Shown here one piece after another: positions 37,280 to 46,054 of a DNA stretch of 48,941 nt. The position numbers and the translations under genes are program-made. Positions within the stretch are counted from its first letter, which is position 1. The number at the start of each line of letters is the position of its first letter. The notes beneath the pieces were generated by a model that was not told the DNA's origin, made no database searches, and was given only the letters and a program-made list of their open reading frames with translations. Origin of the DNA: Phycisphaerales bacterium (GTDB lineage Bacteria > Planctomycetota > Phycisphaerae > Sedimentisphaerales > Anaerobacaceae); assembly GCA_003170415.1 (NCBI GenBank), contig PMZJ01000006.1:44935-93875 (forward strand). Reading direction: 5' to 3'.

Positions 37280-37864
37280 ATGAATAAATCGATATTGAAC
37301 AAATTGTTTGCCTGCTCGCTGCTCTTTTGGCTGGCCGGCTGCGCGGAAAACAAATACACAAAGACAATAGAACAACTCTGGCCGCCGGCTGCGACCAAAG
37401 CCGATGCGATGACGGCCGCGGAACAGGCGCTCGCCGGGATGCACTTTAGTATCGAAAAACTCGACGTCGATGCCGGCTATATAAGAACCGCCCCGCTATC
37501 AGGTGCACAGTCATTTGAATTCTGGCGTTCAGACAGCGTCGGCTCATTCAACCAGACCGAAGCCGACCTGCACAGTATCCGCAGGGCAGTCGAAATCAAC
37601 ATAAGCGAACAAGCCGGCCAACTGTGTATCAATTGCAGAGCAACTACACAGCGATTAAGCTTGCCCCAAAGCCAAAGCACCACCGGACAGAGCCGTTCCA
37701 TAATGTCCCCGGACCAAAGGTCCGTCCAAACGTTCAAACTCGGCCACGAGCAGAAATCAAACCTGACATGGACAGACCTCGGCAGGGATAACCAATTAGA
37801 AACGGAGATTTTGAAACGCATCGAAAAACAACTCGCAACGACTAAGAAGGAACAAAACAAATGA
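37280..37864 (+). CDS. Small lipoprotein of unknown function
   Basis: 194 residues from the ATG at 37280, which has GAGGT at a spacing of 7; an ATG six codons earlier is not supported. Signal peptide MNKSILNKLFACSLLFWLAGC, with lipobox LAGC and Cys21 as lipidation site (shortened here to FACSLLFWLAGC). The mature part has no domain I recognise; it includes QSFEFWRSDSVGSFN, one CINC pair, and a Ser/Gln/Thr-rich stretch. The C-terminus is lysine-rich. The stop overlaps the galE start by four bases (ATGA), so the two are translationally coupled. Envelope location is inferred from the lipobox. Confidence 0.85.
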   Translation: MNKSILNKLFACSLLFWLAGCAENKYTKTIEQLWPPAATKADAMTAAEQALAGMHFSIEKLDVDAGYIRTAPLSGAQSFEFWRSDSVGSFNQTEADLHSIRRAVEINISEQAGQLCINCRATTQRLSLPQSQSTTGQSRSIMSPDQRSVQTFKLGHEQKSNLTWTDLGRDNQLETEILKRIEKQLATTKKEQNK

Positions 37865-38844
37865 GAATACTCGTCGCCGGCGGAGCCGGGTACATCGGAA
37901 GTAATATGGCGGCTTGTCTGGCCGCCGAAGGACATCAGCCAATCATCTACGACAACCTAAGCAAGGGACATACAGCCGCGATAAAAGGATGCGAGTTCAT
38001 TAAAGGCGATTTGGCGGATTTAAATCTGCTGACCGCGACCCTCAAAAAACACAAAATTGAAGCCGTGATGCACTTCGCCGCGTTCATCGAAGCGGGCGAA
38101 TCCGTAACCAATCCTCTCAAGTACTATCAAAACAACGTCTCCAATACACAGACGCTTCTCAGCGCAATGGACGCAACGGGCGTAAGCAAATTCGTATTCA
38201 GCAGCACCGCTGCGGTTTACGGAATGCCCGACAAACAGCCCATCACGGAAGATTTACCCACGCATCCCATCAACCCATACGGCGAAACAAAATTAGCCGT
38301 CGAAAAAATGTGTCACCATCAGGCCGTCGCGGGCAAATTGCATTTCATCGCGCTTCGATATTTCAACGCCTGCGGTTCAGGACACAACTGTACCCTCGGC
38401 GAAGACCATCATCCAGAATCGCACCTGATTCCGCTGACGATTTTCGCAGCGATGGGCAAAACGGACGCAATCAAAATCTTCGGCTCCGATTATCCAACTG
38501 ACGACGGCACTTGCATCCGCGATTACATTCATATCGAAGACCTCTGCCTTGCGCATCTGCTTGCGTTGAAAAAACTCGATAAGCAGGCCGAATCAATTTA
38601 TAACCTCGGCAATGGAAAGGGATATTCTGTTCGACAGGTCATTGATACCGTTAAAAAAGTGTCGGGGAAAAGCTTCAAAGTCATCGAGACGCCTCGCAGG
38701 CCCGGCGACCCGCCGGTGCTTGTCTGCGATTCCGCAAAAGCCAGAACCGAACTCGGCTGGCAGCCCAAATGGACCAATCTCGAAAAAATCGTCGCCTCCG
38801 CCTGGAAATGGCACAGCAAATATCCGAACGGATACGCTGAATAG
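37861..38844 (+). CDS. galE: UDP-glucose 4-epimerase
   Basis: 327 residues, normal size. Interconverts UDP-glucose and UDP-galactose with bound NAD. N-terminal Rossmann motif GGAGYIGS; catalytic Tyr and Lys in YGETK; FSSTAAVYG carries the catalytic Ser/Thr; RYFNACGS and YIHIEDL are typical of GalE, as is the C-terminal ELGWQPKW. AAGGA lies 9 bases before the ATG. Middle gene of a three-gene operon between a lipoprotein and a hexokinase, which suggests supply of sugar nucleotides for the envelope or for glycan storage. Confidence 0.96.
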   Translation: MRILVAGGAGYIGSNMAACLAAEGHQPIIYDNLSKGHTAAIKGCEFIKGDLADLNLLTATLKKHKIEAVMHFAAFIEAGESVTNPLKYYQNNVSNTQTLLSAMDATGVSKFVFSSTAAVYGMPDKQPITEDLPTHPINPYGETKLAVEKMCHHQAVAGKLHFIALRYFNACGSGHNCTLGEDHHPESHLIPLTIFAAMGKTDAIKIFGSDYPTDDGTCIRDYIHIEDLCLAHLLALKKLDKQAESIYNLGNGKGYSVRQVIDTVKKVSGKSFKVIETPRRPGDPPVLVCDSAKARTELGWQPKWTNLEKIVASAWKWHSKYPNGYAE

Positions 38845-38858
38845 AAGGATACTTGCGA

Positions 38859-40166
38859 ATGAATAAGATAAAGCAAAATGTCACCCGCTTCCTTAGAAAA
38901 TACCAGATGGATTACCTCGACGTCGATATCGATATGGTAATCGATTCCTTTTTGTCCGAGATGCGGCGAGGACTCGCCGGCAAAAAAAGCACCCTCGATA
39001 TGATTCCCACCTATATCGAAGTCGGGGCTGGTGTCCCGACGAACAAACGCGTAATCGTCGTTGACGCGGGCGGCACAAACTTCCGGGTCGCAACCGTCTA
39101 TTTCGACGACCAGAAAAAAGCGATTATCGAAAACCTGCGTCTCTACAAGATGCCCGGCGTCCAGCACGAAATCGGCAAAGACGAATTCTTCAAAATTATG
39201 GCGGGCTATCTCAAGGATGTCGCCGGCGCAGCACAAAATATCGGTTTTTGCTTTTCATACGCGGTCGAAATGTCCCCCAACAAAGACGGCCGACTAATCC
39301 GCTTCTCAAAAGAAATCAAAGCCAAAGACGTCGTCGGTCAGCCCATCGGTGAAAATCTTAACCGAGCGCTCGTTTCAATGGGGCTTGGCAACGAAAAACA
39401 TATTGTCTTGCTCAACGATACCGTCGTTACCCTTCTCGCGGGCGTCGGCTGCCAAAACCGCTCCTTCGGCTCATACATCGGCTTCATCTTAGGCACGGGC
39501 ACCAATACCTGCTACGTCGAGAAAAACAGCAACATTAAGAAAACAAAAAATCTCGACCTTTTGAAAAGCCAGATTATCAATACCGAATCCGGCAACTTCG
39601 GCAAAATCAAACAGGGCAAAATCGATGCCGCCTTCGACAAATCCACCGTCAACCCCGGCGTCCACAAATTCGAGAAAATGATTTCCGGCGCATACCTCGG
39701 CCCCCTGTGTCTGGCCACAATTCACAAGGCCTGCGATGCCAGCTTGTTCTCGACCGCCGTCGCAAACGCCCTTTGGCAGATACCAGAACTCGACACAAAA
39801 GCTCTGAACGCCTTCCTGCTCTATCCCTATGGCAACAACCCCTTCGCCGACGCCGCAAAACAGGGCAATACCGATGACTCCCTTACCTTATATTATATAG
39901 CTGACCGCCTGACCGAACGCGCTGCCAAGCTCACCGCAATCAACCTCTCCGCTATGGCAATCAAATCCGGCTCCGGAACCGACCCCTCAAAACCAATCTG
40001 CATCGTCGCCGAAGGCACGACTTTTTACCAGATGAAATCTCTCAAGCCCCGCGTTGAATTTTATCTCAAACAATACCTCGAAAACAAACTCGGTATTCAC
40101 TACGAGATTATCAGCGTCGAAAACGCCACCCTCATTGGCGCGGCTATCGCGGGATTAACAAATTGA
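38859..40166 (+). CDS. Hexokinase, eukaryotic-type family
   Basis: 435 residues from the ATG at 38859 (AGAAGGA upstream; TTG two codons earlier rejected). It has the motif order of eukaryotic hexokinases, not the bacterial ROK or Glk families: DAGGTNFR (69-76, phosphate binding), LLNDT (183-188, with catalytic Asp187), GTGTN (212-216), NTESGNFG (241-248), EKMISGAYLG (272-281; the animal and yeast motif is EKMISGMYLG) and ATLIGAA near the C-terminus. The glucose-binding stretch FSK-IKA replaces TWTKGFKA. It likely phosphorylates a hexose with ATP in the cytosol. About half the size of mammalian HK I and close to yeast-type size. Co-transcribed with galE. Confidence 0.92.
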   Translation: MNKIKQNVTRFLRKYQMDYLDVDIDMVIDSFLSEMRRGLAGKKSTLDMIPTYIEVGAGVPTNKRVIVVDAGGTNFRVATVYFDDQKKAIIENLRLYKMPGVQHEIGKDEFFKIMAGYLKDVAGAAQNIGFCFSYAVEMSPNKDGRLIRFSKEIKAKDVVGQPIGENLNRALVSMGLGNEKHIVLLNDTVVTLLAGVGCQNRSFGSYIGFILGTGTNTCYVEKNSNIKKTKNLDLLKSQIINTESGNFGKIKQGKIDAAFDKSTVNPGVHKFEKMISGAYLGPLCLATIHKACDASLFSTAVANALWQIPELDTKALNAFLLYPYGNNPFADAAKQGNTDDSLTLYYIADRLTERAAKLTAINLSAMAIKSGSGTDPSKPICIVAEGTTFYQMKSLKPRVEFYLKQYLENKLGIHYEIISVENATLIGAAIAGLTN

Positions 40167-40178
40167 CATAAAACTAAA

Positions 40179-40892
40179 TCACGCCGAAAAAGCAAAATTT
40201 GCGAATCGGTTTATCAGGGCGTAACTTTCAGGAGTCGGGCAGACGGCAGCAGAAAGCTTTTTCGTATCAACCCCCTGCTTGGTCAATAAATCTTTACATT
40301 GCTCGATATAATACCGCGTCGCTTCAGCATCAAATTCCGGATGAAACTGCACGCCCCAGCAATTTTCCGCAAAGCGAACGATATGATTTGGCTCGTGAGC
40401 ATTCCCGCCTAAGCAAACCGCACCTGCGGGCAGTTTCAACGCCGACTGAGCGTGACAACAATGGCCTTCGAATGCCCTTGGCAGCGAACCAAAAAGCAAA
40501 TCGCCTTTCGCGGCATCATTCAAATAAATCTTCTGATTGCCGAATTCTCTACCTTTAGGATTGGGCCCAACAACACCGCCAAGGGCGTGAACGAGCAATT
40601 GATGCCCATAGCAGATACCGAGAATCGGCGTCCGTTTTTCAACCTGTCGTCTCAGCCATTCGGCTGTTCGTTCGCTCCAGTCCGGCTTGTCTGTAACCAT
40701 ATTATGTGAGCCGGTGAAAATCGCCCCGCTGAAGCCATCCTGCGGAAGATTCTCACCCGCGACAGCATCAACCACTCTCGCCGCACTCTTTGACAAATCC
40801 AGCCGGCGAATTACCCAGTCATCAAAATCGCCCTGCTTCGCTATTAGTTGCGGATACGTGGAACACAGCTTGACCACCAAAATCGTATTCAT
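40179..40892 (-). CDS. Class-I glutamine amidotransferase
   Basis: 237 residues from the ATG at 40892, preceded by AAGGGG; a GTG nine codons upstream is less likely. The catalytic cysteine is in GICYGHQLL, the His-Glu pair in FHPE, and the oxyanion-type glycine pattern in FTGSHN. It looks like a stand-alone GMP-synthase-like amidotransferase (YfeJ-like family), with no fused synthetase domain. The partner is unknown. It follows ribBA by 30 bases on the same strand, and converges with the hexokinase gene. Confidence 0.88.
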   Translation of the reverse strand: MNTILVVKLCSTYPQLIAKQGDFDDWVIRRLDLSKSAARVVDAVAGENLPQDGFSGAIFTGSHNMVTDKPDWSERTAEWLRRQVEKRTPILGICYGHQLLVHALGGVVGPNPKGREFGNQKIYLNDAAKGDLLFGSLPRAFEGHCCHAQSALKLPAGAVCLGGNAHEPNHIVRFAENCWGVQFHPEFDAEATRYYIEQCKDLLTKQGVDTKKLSAAVCPTPESYALINRFANFAFSA

Positions 40893-40922
40893 TGTGCCCC
40901 TTTGCGTTACCAAAATCACCTG

Positions 40923-42164
40923 TCATAAATCGTTGTCCAGGATGTGGCCGAAACGATATTTCTTGGTGCGCAAATAGTCGATATTGTGGGGCGTTGGGTC
41001 TATTTGAAGAGGAATCTGCTCGACGACTTTTATGCCGTAAACTTCGAGCCGGCTGGTTTTCTTCGGGTTGTTGGTGAGGATTTTAATCTGCTTGAGGCCC
41101 AGGTCGCGAAGAATCTGTGCGCCTATGCCATAATCGCGCTTGTCCGGCGAAAAGCCCAGCTCGATATTCGCATCCACGGTATCGAAGCCCTGTTCCTGGA
41201 GCTTATACGCGTGCAGTTTATTAGTCAGGCCGATGCCCCTGCCTTCCTGCCGGAGGTAAACAAGCGCACCTTTGCCCGCCTTTTCAATCAACTGCAACGC
41301 GGCTTCTAACTGCCTGCCGCACTCGCATCGCTGCGAGCGGAACAAGTCCCCAGTCATACATTCGGAGTGAACGCGAACAAGGACCGGCTCATCGTGCTGA
41401 ACTGGTTTGCCCCATTCATCAAGGTCGCCTACGCCGCCTTTGCAAATCGCAAGATGCGGCTCAGGCGACGAAAGCGACTCGTAAGCGATGAGTTTGAAAT
41501 CCCCAAAATCCGTCGGCAAATGCACCGCCTCGACCCGCTTGACCTGCGTCTCCCGCTGAAGGCGATACTCAATCAGCTTGGCGATTGAGGTAATTTTCAG
41601 ATTATGCTTTTTGCAAAACTCAAGCAGTTCCGGCACACGGGCCATAGACCCGTCATCGTTCATAATCTCGCAAATCACCGCCGCGGGCTTCATCCCCCCC
41701 AGATGCATCAGGTCAATCGCACCTTCGGTCTGCCCCGCGCGAACCAGCACCCCGCCCTCACGCGCCCGAAGCGGGAAAATATGCCCCGGCCGGGCAAAAT
41801 CTGCGGGCCTGGTATTGTCGGCAATCGCCGTCTGTATGGTATGCGAACGGTCCGCTGCGCTGATACCCGTGGTAATACCTTCAGCCGCGTCAATACTCAC
41901 GGTAAAAGCGGTGTGCATTCGTGCGGTGTTATCCTGGACTTGCGGATGAAGCGCGAGTGCGTCGCATTTCTCGCCTGTCAAAGGCAGGCAGATAAGCCCC
42001 CTGCCGAATTTTGCCATAAAATTAATAATTTGGGGCGTAACCTTCTCCGCGGCGCAGACAAGGTCGCCTTCGTTCTCGCGGTCCTCATCATCCACAAGGA
42101 TAATCATTTTGCCCGCGCGAAGCTCGTCAAGCACTTCCGGTATCTGGCTAAAATTCACTGACAT
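40923..42164 (-). CDS. ribBA: Bifunctional DHBP synthase / GTP cyclohydrolase II
   Basis: 413 residues from the ATG at 42164. First step enzymes of riboflavin synthesis. N-terminal RibB half (about 1-205): [12 protein letters not shown] with acidic metal ligands, and [15 protein letters not shown]-terminal RibA half: zinc site [15 protein letters not shown] (three cysteines in Cx10CxC), and the ROEGRGIGL-type motif seen as RQEGRGIGL. Both halves look active. A TTG twelve codons upstream also keeps the frame; neither start has a good ribosome binding site. Sits 57 bases after nfnB on the same strand. Confidence 0.97.
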   Translation of the reverse strand: MSVNFSQIPEVLDELRAGKMIILVDDEDRENEGDLVCAAEKVTPQIINFMAKFGRGLICLPLTGEKCDALALHPQVQDNTARMHTAFTVSIDAAEGITTGISAADRSHTIQTAIADNTRPADFARPGHIFPLRAREGGVLVRAGQTEGAIDLMHLGGMKPAAVICEIMNDDGSMARVPELLEFCKKHNLKITSIAKLIEYRLQRETQVKRVEAVHLPTDFGDFKLIAYESLSSPEPHLAICKGGVGDLDEWGKPVQHDEPVLVRVHSECMTGDLFRSQRCECGRQLEAALQLIEKAGKGALVYLRQEGRGIGLTNKLHAYKLQEQGFDTVDANIELGFSPDKRDYGIGAQILRDLGLKQIKILTNNPKKTSRLEVYGIKVVEQIPLQIDPTPHNIDYLRTKKYRFGHILDNDL

Positions 42165-42221
42165 ATAATAAGGATTAGCAGGAATAAAGCGTTTGGTCAA
42201 GGGTTGGCTGCCCTTCGCCGA

Positions 42222-43643
42222 TTAGCGGGACAGGTATTTGTGAATATTCTGGGCGGCCTTTTTGCCGTCGCCCATCGCCAATATGACCGTCGCCGCGCCG
42301 CGAACAATATCTCCGCCCGCGAATACGCCGGGGATATTAGTCATAAGATTCTCGTCTGCCTCGATATAGCCCCACTTATTGAGTTTCAGACCCGGAGTGG
42401 TTTTGGTCAGCAACGGGTTTGCGCCTATGCCGATTGCGACAATCACAAGGTCGCAATCAATTACGAATTCCGAGCCGGGGATTGGCACAGGCCGGCGTCT
42501 GCCCGAGGCATCCGGCTCGCCAAGTTGCATCCTGATACACTTTAGCCCTGCAACCCAGCCGTCTTTGTCGCCGAGGACTTCCAGCGGCGCGGTCAGCATC
42601 TCAAACCTGATTGTTTCCTCTTCCGCGTGATGAACTTCCTCTACACGCGCGGGCATCTCCTTTCGGCTGCGACGGTAAACAATGATGCTCTCGTCCGCGC
42701 CCAACCGTTTGCTCGTTCGCACCGCGTCCATAGCGGTATTGCCACCGCCGATAACACAGACGCGTTTGCCCCGTATAATCGGCGTATCCGATTCAGGGTT
42801 GTACGCCTCCATAAGATTGGCGCGGGTAAGATATTCATTCGCGGAGTAAACGCCCTTGAGGTTCTCGCCCGGTATATTCATAAACTCAGGCAGCCCCGCA
42901 CCGACAGCGATAAAGACCGCGTCGAATTTTTCGTCATTCATAAGCTGCGGGATTGTTACGGTTCTCCCCACAATGACGTTTGTCTCGATATTTACGCCCA
43001 GCGCCTTGAGATTGCGAATCTCGGCATCGACGATTTTCTTGGGCATACGGAATTCCGGTATTCCATAAACAAGCACGCCGCCCGCCTTGTGAAACGCCTC
43101 GAAGACGGTTACATCGTAACCGAGTTTGGCCAACTGGCCCGCGCAGGTAATGCCCGCCGGCCCCGAACCGATACACGCGACTTTTTTGCCGGTTTTCTGA
43201 ACCCCCAGGCGGGCCTGGGGGCTAACCCGGTGATTCATCTGATAGTCGGCGACGAACCGCTCGAGCCAGCCGATTGCCACAGGCGCTCCGCTTTTGCATC
43301 GCACGCATAACGCCTCGCACTGAATCTCCTGCGGGCAAACACGTCCCGTTACCGCGGGCAGGTCGTTATCTTTGCGAATCAGTTCCGCCGCAGCGAGAAA
43401 ATCCCCTTCAGCGACAAGCTTGGCAAAACCAGGTATATCGATACCAACGGGACAGCCCTCGACGCACTTCGGATTCTTGCACTGAAGGCATCGCTGCGCC
43501 TCGCGGATTGCGACCTGCTCCGCCAGCCCCAGGTTGACCTCCTTGAAATCCCTGCTGCGCTCGATGCCGTCACGCTGAGGCATCTGCTGTCGTGGTATCG
43601 CCATACGTTCTTTTGCGGTCAATTTGTTTGGTTCACTGCTCAC
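42222..43643 (-). CDS. nfnB: NADH-dependent ferredoxin:NADP+ oxidoreductase, large subunit NfnB
   Basis: 473 residues. GltD-like flavoprotein. N-terminal cysteine clusters (RCLQCKNPKCVEGCPV and the CPQEIQCEALCVRC block, core CEALCVRC) bind [4Fe-4S] clusters; then two Rossmann folds: GSGPAGITCAGQLAKLGYDV (FAD, core GSGPAGITCAG) and GGGNTAMDAVRTSKRLGA (NADP). GDIVRGAATVILAMGDGK is the C-terminal FAD motif. Together with the upstream NfnA it makes a flavin-based electron-bifurcating complex. The alternative is a glutamate synthase small subunit, but the NfnA partner and absence of a large gltB favour NfnB. GTG start with AAGG at 6 bases, overlapping the nfnA stop by 4. Confidence 0.92.
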   Translation of the reverse strand: MSSEPNKLTAKERMAIPRQQMPQRDGIERSRDFKEVNLGLAEQVAIREAQRCLQCKNPKCVEGCPVGIDIPGFAKLVAEGDFLAAAELIRKDNDLPAVTGRVCPQEIQCEALCVRCKSGAPVAIGWLERFVADYQMNHRVSPQARLGVQKTGKKVACIGSGPAGITCAGQLAKLGYDVTVFEAFHKAGGVLVYGIPEFRMPKKIVDAEIRNLKALGVNIETNVIVGRTVTIPQLMNDEKFDAVFIAVGAGLPEFMNIPGENLKGVYSANEYLTRANLMEAYNPESDTPIIRGKRVCVIGGGNTAMDAVRTSKRLGADESIIVYRRSRKEMPARVEEVHHAEEETIRFEMLTAPLEVLGDKDGWVAGLKCIRMQLGEPDASGRRRPVPIPGSEFVIDCDLVIVAIGIGANPLLTKTTPGLKLNKWGYIEADENLMTNIPGVFAGGDIVRGAATVILAMGDGKKAAQNIHKYLSR

Positions 43644-44485
43644 TTGTTACCTTGTAAAAGCTTACATTTATGTTCTTCGTATTTTTTATTTTCGTGGCCC
43701 TTATAGGTTTTGAGCCGGTCCATCAGCTCATTGAAATCAACCTTGTGCCCGTCGAATTCAGGCCCATCGACGCAGGCGAATTTACGTTTGCCGTCGATAG
43801 TTACCCGGCAGCCGCCGCACATCCCCGTCCCGTCAACCATAACCGGATTCAAACTTACAATCGTCGGGATATTCATTGGCCGGGTCAGCTCCGCTACCGC
43901 CTTCATCATTATTACGGGTCCAGCGCAATAAACAGCGTCCACTTTTGTCTGCGGGTTTTCGACAAGTTCCCGCAACGCGTCGGTTACAAGCCCTTTTTTA
44001 CCCGATGAGCCATCGTCGGTTATGACAATCAACTGGTCGCTTACCGAGCCAAGCAGTTGTTCGAGAATGACTAATTCTTTGGTGCGCGCCCCGATAATGC
44101 TGACTATCTTGTTCCCCGCCTCCCGCAGCGCAACCGCCTGCGGATATACGACCGCGGTCCCCAGTCCGCCGCCTATTACCGCCACTGTTCCGTATTTGGC
44201 GATATGACTTGGCTGTCCCAAAGGCCCCGCGACATCCGCGAAGTATCCGCCCTTTTGCAGCGTGGTCATCTCAAGCGTGCTTTTGCCGACGGTCTGCACA
44301 ATCAGCGTGATAGTTCCGGTCTCGGTATTGACATCGGCTATAGTCAGCGGTATGCGCTCGGAATGCTCAGTTGCCCGGACGATTACAAATTGTCCGCACA
44401 GCCGCGACTTGGCAACTCGCGGCGCCTTTATCTCATACCGGGTCACATTCGGCCCTAACGTTTCTTTATTTACGATTTCAAACAT
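43640..44485 (-). CDS. nfnA: NADH-dependent ferredoxin:NADP+ oxidoreductase, small subunit NfnA
   Basis: 281 residues from the ATG at 44485; a GTG four codons upstream is possible. FAD/NAD-binding ferredoxin-reductase-like domain (VAVIGGGLGTAVVYP), then the [2Fe-2S] site in DGTGMCGGCRV and FACVDGPEFDG. The motif set is that of the sulfide dehydrogenase/dihydroorotate dehydrogenase electron-transfer-like subunit, and its pairing with NfnB next door makes NfnA the best call. The complex balances NADH, NADPH and reduced ferredoxin in anaerobes. Confidence 0.92.
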   Translation of the reverse strand: MFEIVNKETLGPNVTRYEIKAPRVAKSRLCGQFVIVRATEHSERIPLTIADVNTETGTITLIVQTVGKSTLEMTTLQKGGYFADVAGPLGQPSHIAKYGTVAVIGGGLGTAVVYPQAVALREAGNKIVSIIGARTKELVILEQLLGSVSDQLIVITDDGSSGKKGLVTDALRELVENPQTKVDAVYCAGPVIMMKAVAELTRPMNIPTIVSLNPVMVDGTGMCGGCRVTIDGKRKFACVDGPEFDGHKVDFNELMDRLKTYKGHENKKYEEHKCKLLQGNK

Positions 44486-44491
44486 AATTTT

Positions 44492-44570
44492 AGCCACAGA
44501 GTTTTTTAGCCACAGAGGACACAGAGAAAACCAAAATAAATCTCTGCGAGCTTTGCGGTCTCTGCGGTTA
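44492..44570. repeat. CACAGAG-type imperfect inverted repeat, copy A
   Basis: Left arm repeats the unit CCACAGAGGACACAGAG in degenerate form (AGCCACAGAG twice); right arm is its inverse (TCTCTGCGAG, TCTCTGCGGT). Lies directly before nfnA. A second, related copy lies 220 bases away. It resembles dispersed repeats of this kind that I recall in many bacterial genomes. No coding evidence. Confidence 0.7.
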
Positions 44571-44589
44571 ATCTTCGAATAAACAATGG

Positions 44590-44616
44590 ATTATACCCTT
44601 ATCGCCTGCCCAACAA
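44590..44616 (-). promoter_or_regulatory. Candidate promoter of nfnA operon
   Basis: On the minus strand a perfect TATAAT (44590-44595) follows TTGTTG (44611-44616) at 15 bases. The -35 and spacing are poor but the -10 is perfect and stands about 105 bases before nfnA. The rest of 44600-44780 shows no gene on either strand and only a short CCTCA/TGAGG hairpin. Confidence 0.35.
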
Positions 44617-44782
44617 AAATTAAAAATGCAGGTTCAATCTATTAGAGGTTCTTATATTACTACGCCTCACAGAATGAGGTAGTTTGAGTAATGTGTGTTC
44701 TCTAGGAGCCAACTCGACTCAGAAACGATTTTTTACTGCGATTCGGGCAGGCAAGCCGACAATAGAAGAGGAATAGTATATT

Positions 44783-44851
44783 ACCGCGGAGAACGCAGAG
44801 TGCGCAGATATTATTATGTCTTTTCTCTGCGGTCTCAGCGGCCTCTGCGGT
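44783..44851. repeat. CACAGAG-type imperfect inverted repeat, copy B
   Basis: Left arm ACCGCGGAGAACGCAGAG and right arm TCTCTGCGGTCTC, CCTCTGCGGT are imperfect inverses of one another and related to copy A. The repeat ends 18 bases before the ftsW start, and an open frame running into it from ftsW is therefore not coding. Confidence 0.7.
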
Positions 44852-44869
44852 GAAAATTTAGGGTCTGCG

Positions 44870-46054
44870 ATGGCTGAAATGGCGACAACATTAGTTGAAA
44901 TGGACGATAAAGAAGGGCTTGGCTGGCGTATCGGCGCGGTCGTCATTACCCTTATGGCAATCGGGACGATATTTGTCTTTTCGGCGGGGGTAGAGGTTGC
45001 CAAAGGTGTCAATCTGTCGCGGTTTTACGAATCGGCCAACCTGCGAAAGGCATTGTTTTTCCCGTTAGCCGTAGCGGTTATGCTGGTGGTATCCCGAATC
45101 GATTATCGTCGGCTCGGTTTTGACAATGGACTATGGCGTTCGCCGATGACCTATTTATTCGGTATCAGTGTGATTTTGTTGGCGTTAGTGTTAGTGCCCC
45201 ATATCGGCTCGCAAATAAACCAGGCCAGACGCTGGCTCCGGATTCCGCTGGGCTTTGCCACAATCAGCTTCCAGCCCTCGGAACTGGCAAAGTGGGCGGT
45301 CATTTTCTCGCTATCGGCTTTCTGCGTGAAATATGGCGACCGGCTCAAATCCTTCAAAAAGGGGTTTTTGCCGGTTTGTATGGCGCTGGGACTGGTGGTG
45401 GGACTTATAATCATCGAGGACTTCGGTTCGGCGGCCTTGATTGCCCTGCTGGCCTTTTTCATATTGCTCATAGGCGGAGCAAACTGGCGATACCTCGTTG
45501 CCCCGCTGCCTGTCGCCGCAATAGGTTTTGCCGCTGCGATACTCGCCTCGCCAACCCGAAGAATGCGGATACTGGCTTTCCTGCACCCCGACCAGTGGAC
45601 CGGCTCATCAAATTATCAGGCCAGTCAGTCGCTCATCGCCATCGGCTCCGGCGGATTTTTCGGCAAAGGGCTTGGAATGGGCGTCTGTAAATATGGCCAT
45701 CTTCCAGAGGACACGACTGACTTTATTTTCTCGATTATCGGCGAAGAAATGGGCCTGGTCGGAACATTAACGGTTATTGCGTTATTCATCCTGTTTATAG
45801 TGCTTGGTGTTATGGTAATAAATCGCTGCAAAGAACCGTTTGGCAAGCTACTCGCGACAAGCATCGTACTGGCTATCGGAGTGCAGGCGGCTTTAAATAT
45901 CGGCGTGGTAACGGTGGTCCTGCCCACAAAGGGGCTGCCCCTGCCCTTCGTGAGCGCGGGAGGAACAAGTATGCTTTTGTCCGCCGCGGCAATAGGCGTG
46001 CTGTTGAATATCGCGTCTCAGTGCGGCAAGACGAGAGCCGGAGAGGAGAGATGA
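44870..46054 (+). CDS. ftsW: Peptidoglycan glycosyltransferase FtsW (SEDS family)
   Basis: 394 residues from the ATG at 44870 with AGGG upstream; earlier starts fall in the repeat. About ten hydrophobic segments. SEDS signatures: RRWLRIPLGFATISFQPSELAK (core SFQPSELAK), DFGSAALIAL with the catalytic acidic residue, and GLPLPFVSAGGTSML near the C-terminus. The usual GHTDFIF loop reads TTDFIFSIIGEE. Polymerises lipid II at the septum. It overlaps murG by four bases. Could also be a RodA, but the link to murG favours FtsW. Confidence 0.93.
   Translation: MAEMATTLVEMDDKEGLGWRIGAVVITLMAIGTIFVFSAGVEVAKGVNLSRFYESANLRKALFFPLAVAVMLVVSRIDYRRLGFDNGLWRSPMTYLFGISVILLALVLVPHIGSQINQARRWLRIPLGFATISFQPSELAKWAVIFSLSAFCVKYGDRLKSFKKGFLPVCMALGLVVGLIIIEDFGSAALIALLAFFILLIGGANWRYLVAPLPVAAIGFAAAILASPTRRMRILAFLHPDQWTGSSNYQASQSLIAIGSGGFFGKGLGMGVCKYGHLPEDTTDFIFSIIGEEMGLVGTLTVIALFILFIVLGVMVINRCKEPFGKLLATSIVLAIGVQAALNIGVVTVVLPTKGLPLPFVSAGGTSMLLSAAAIGVLLNIASQCGKTRAGEER

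Noticed and set aside
44816-44869. Upstream extension of ftsW
   Set aside because: The codons lie inside the CACAGAG-type repeat; the later ATG has a ribosome binding site.
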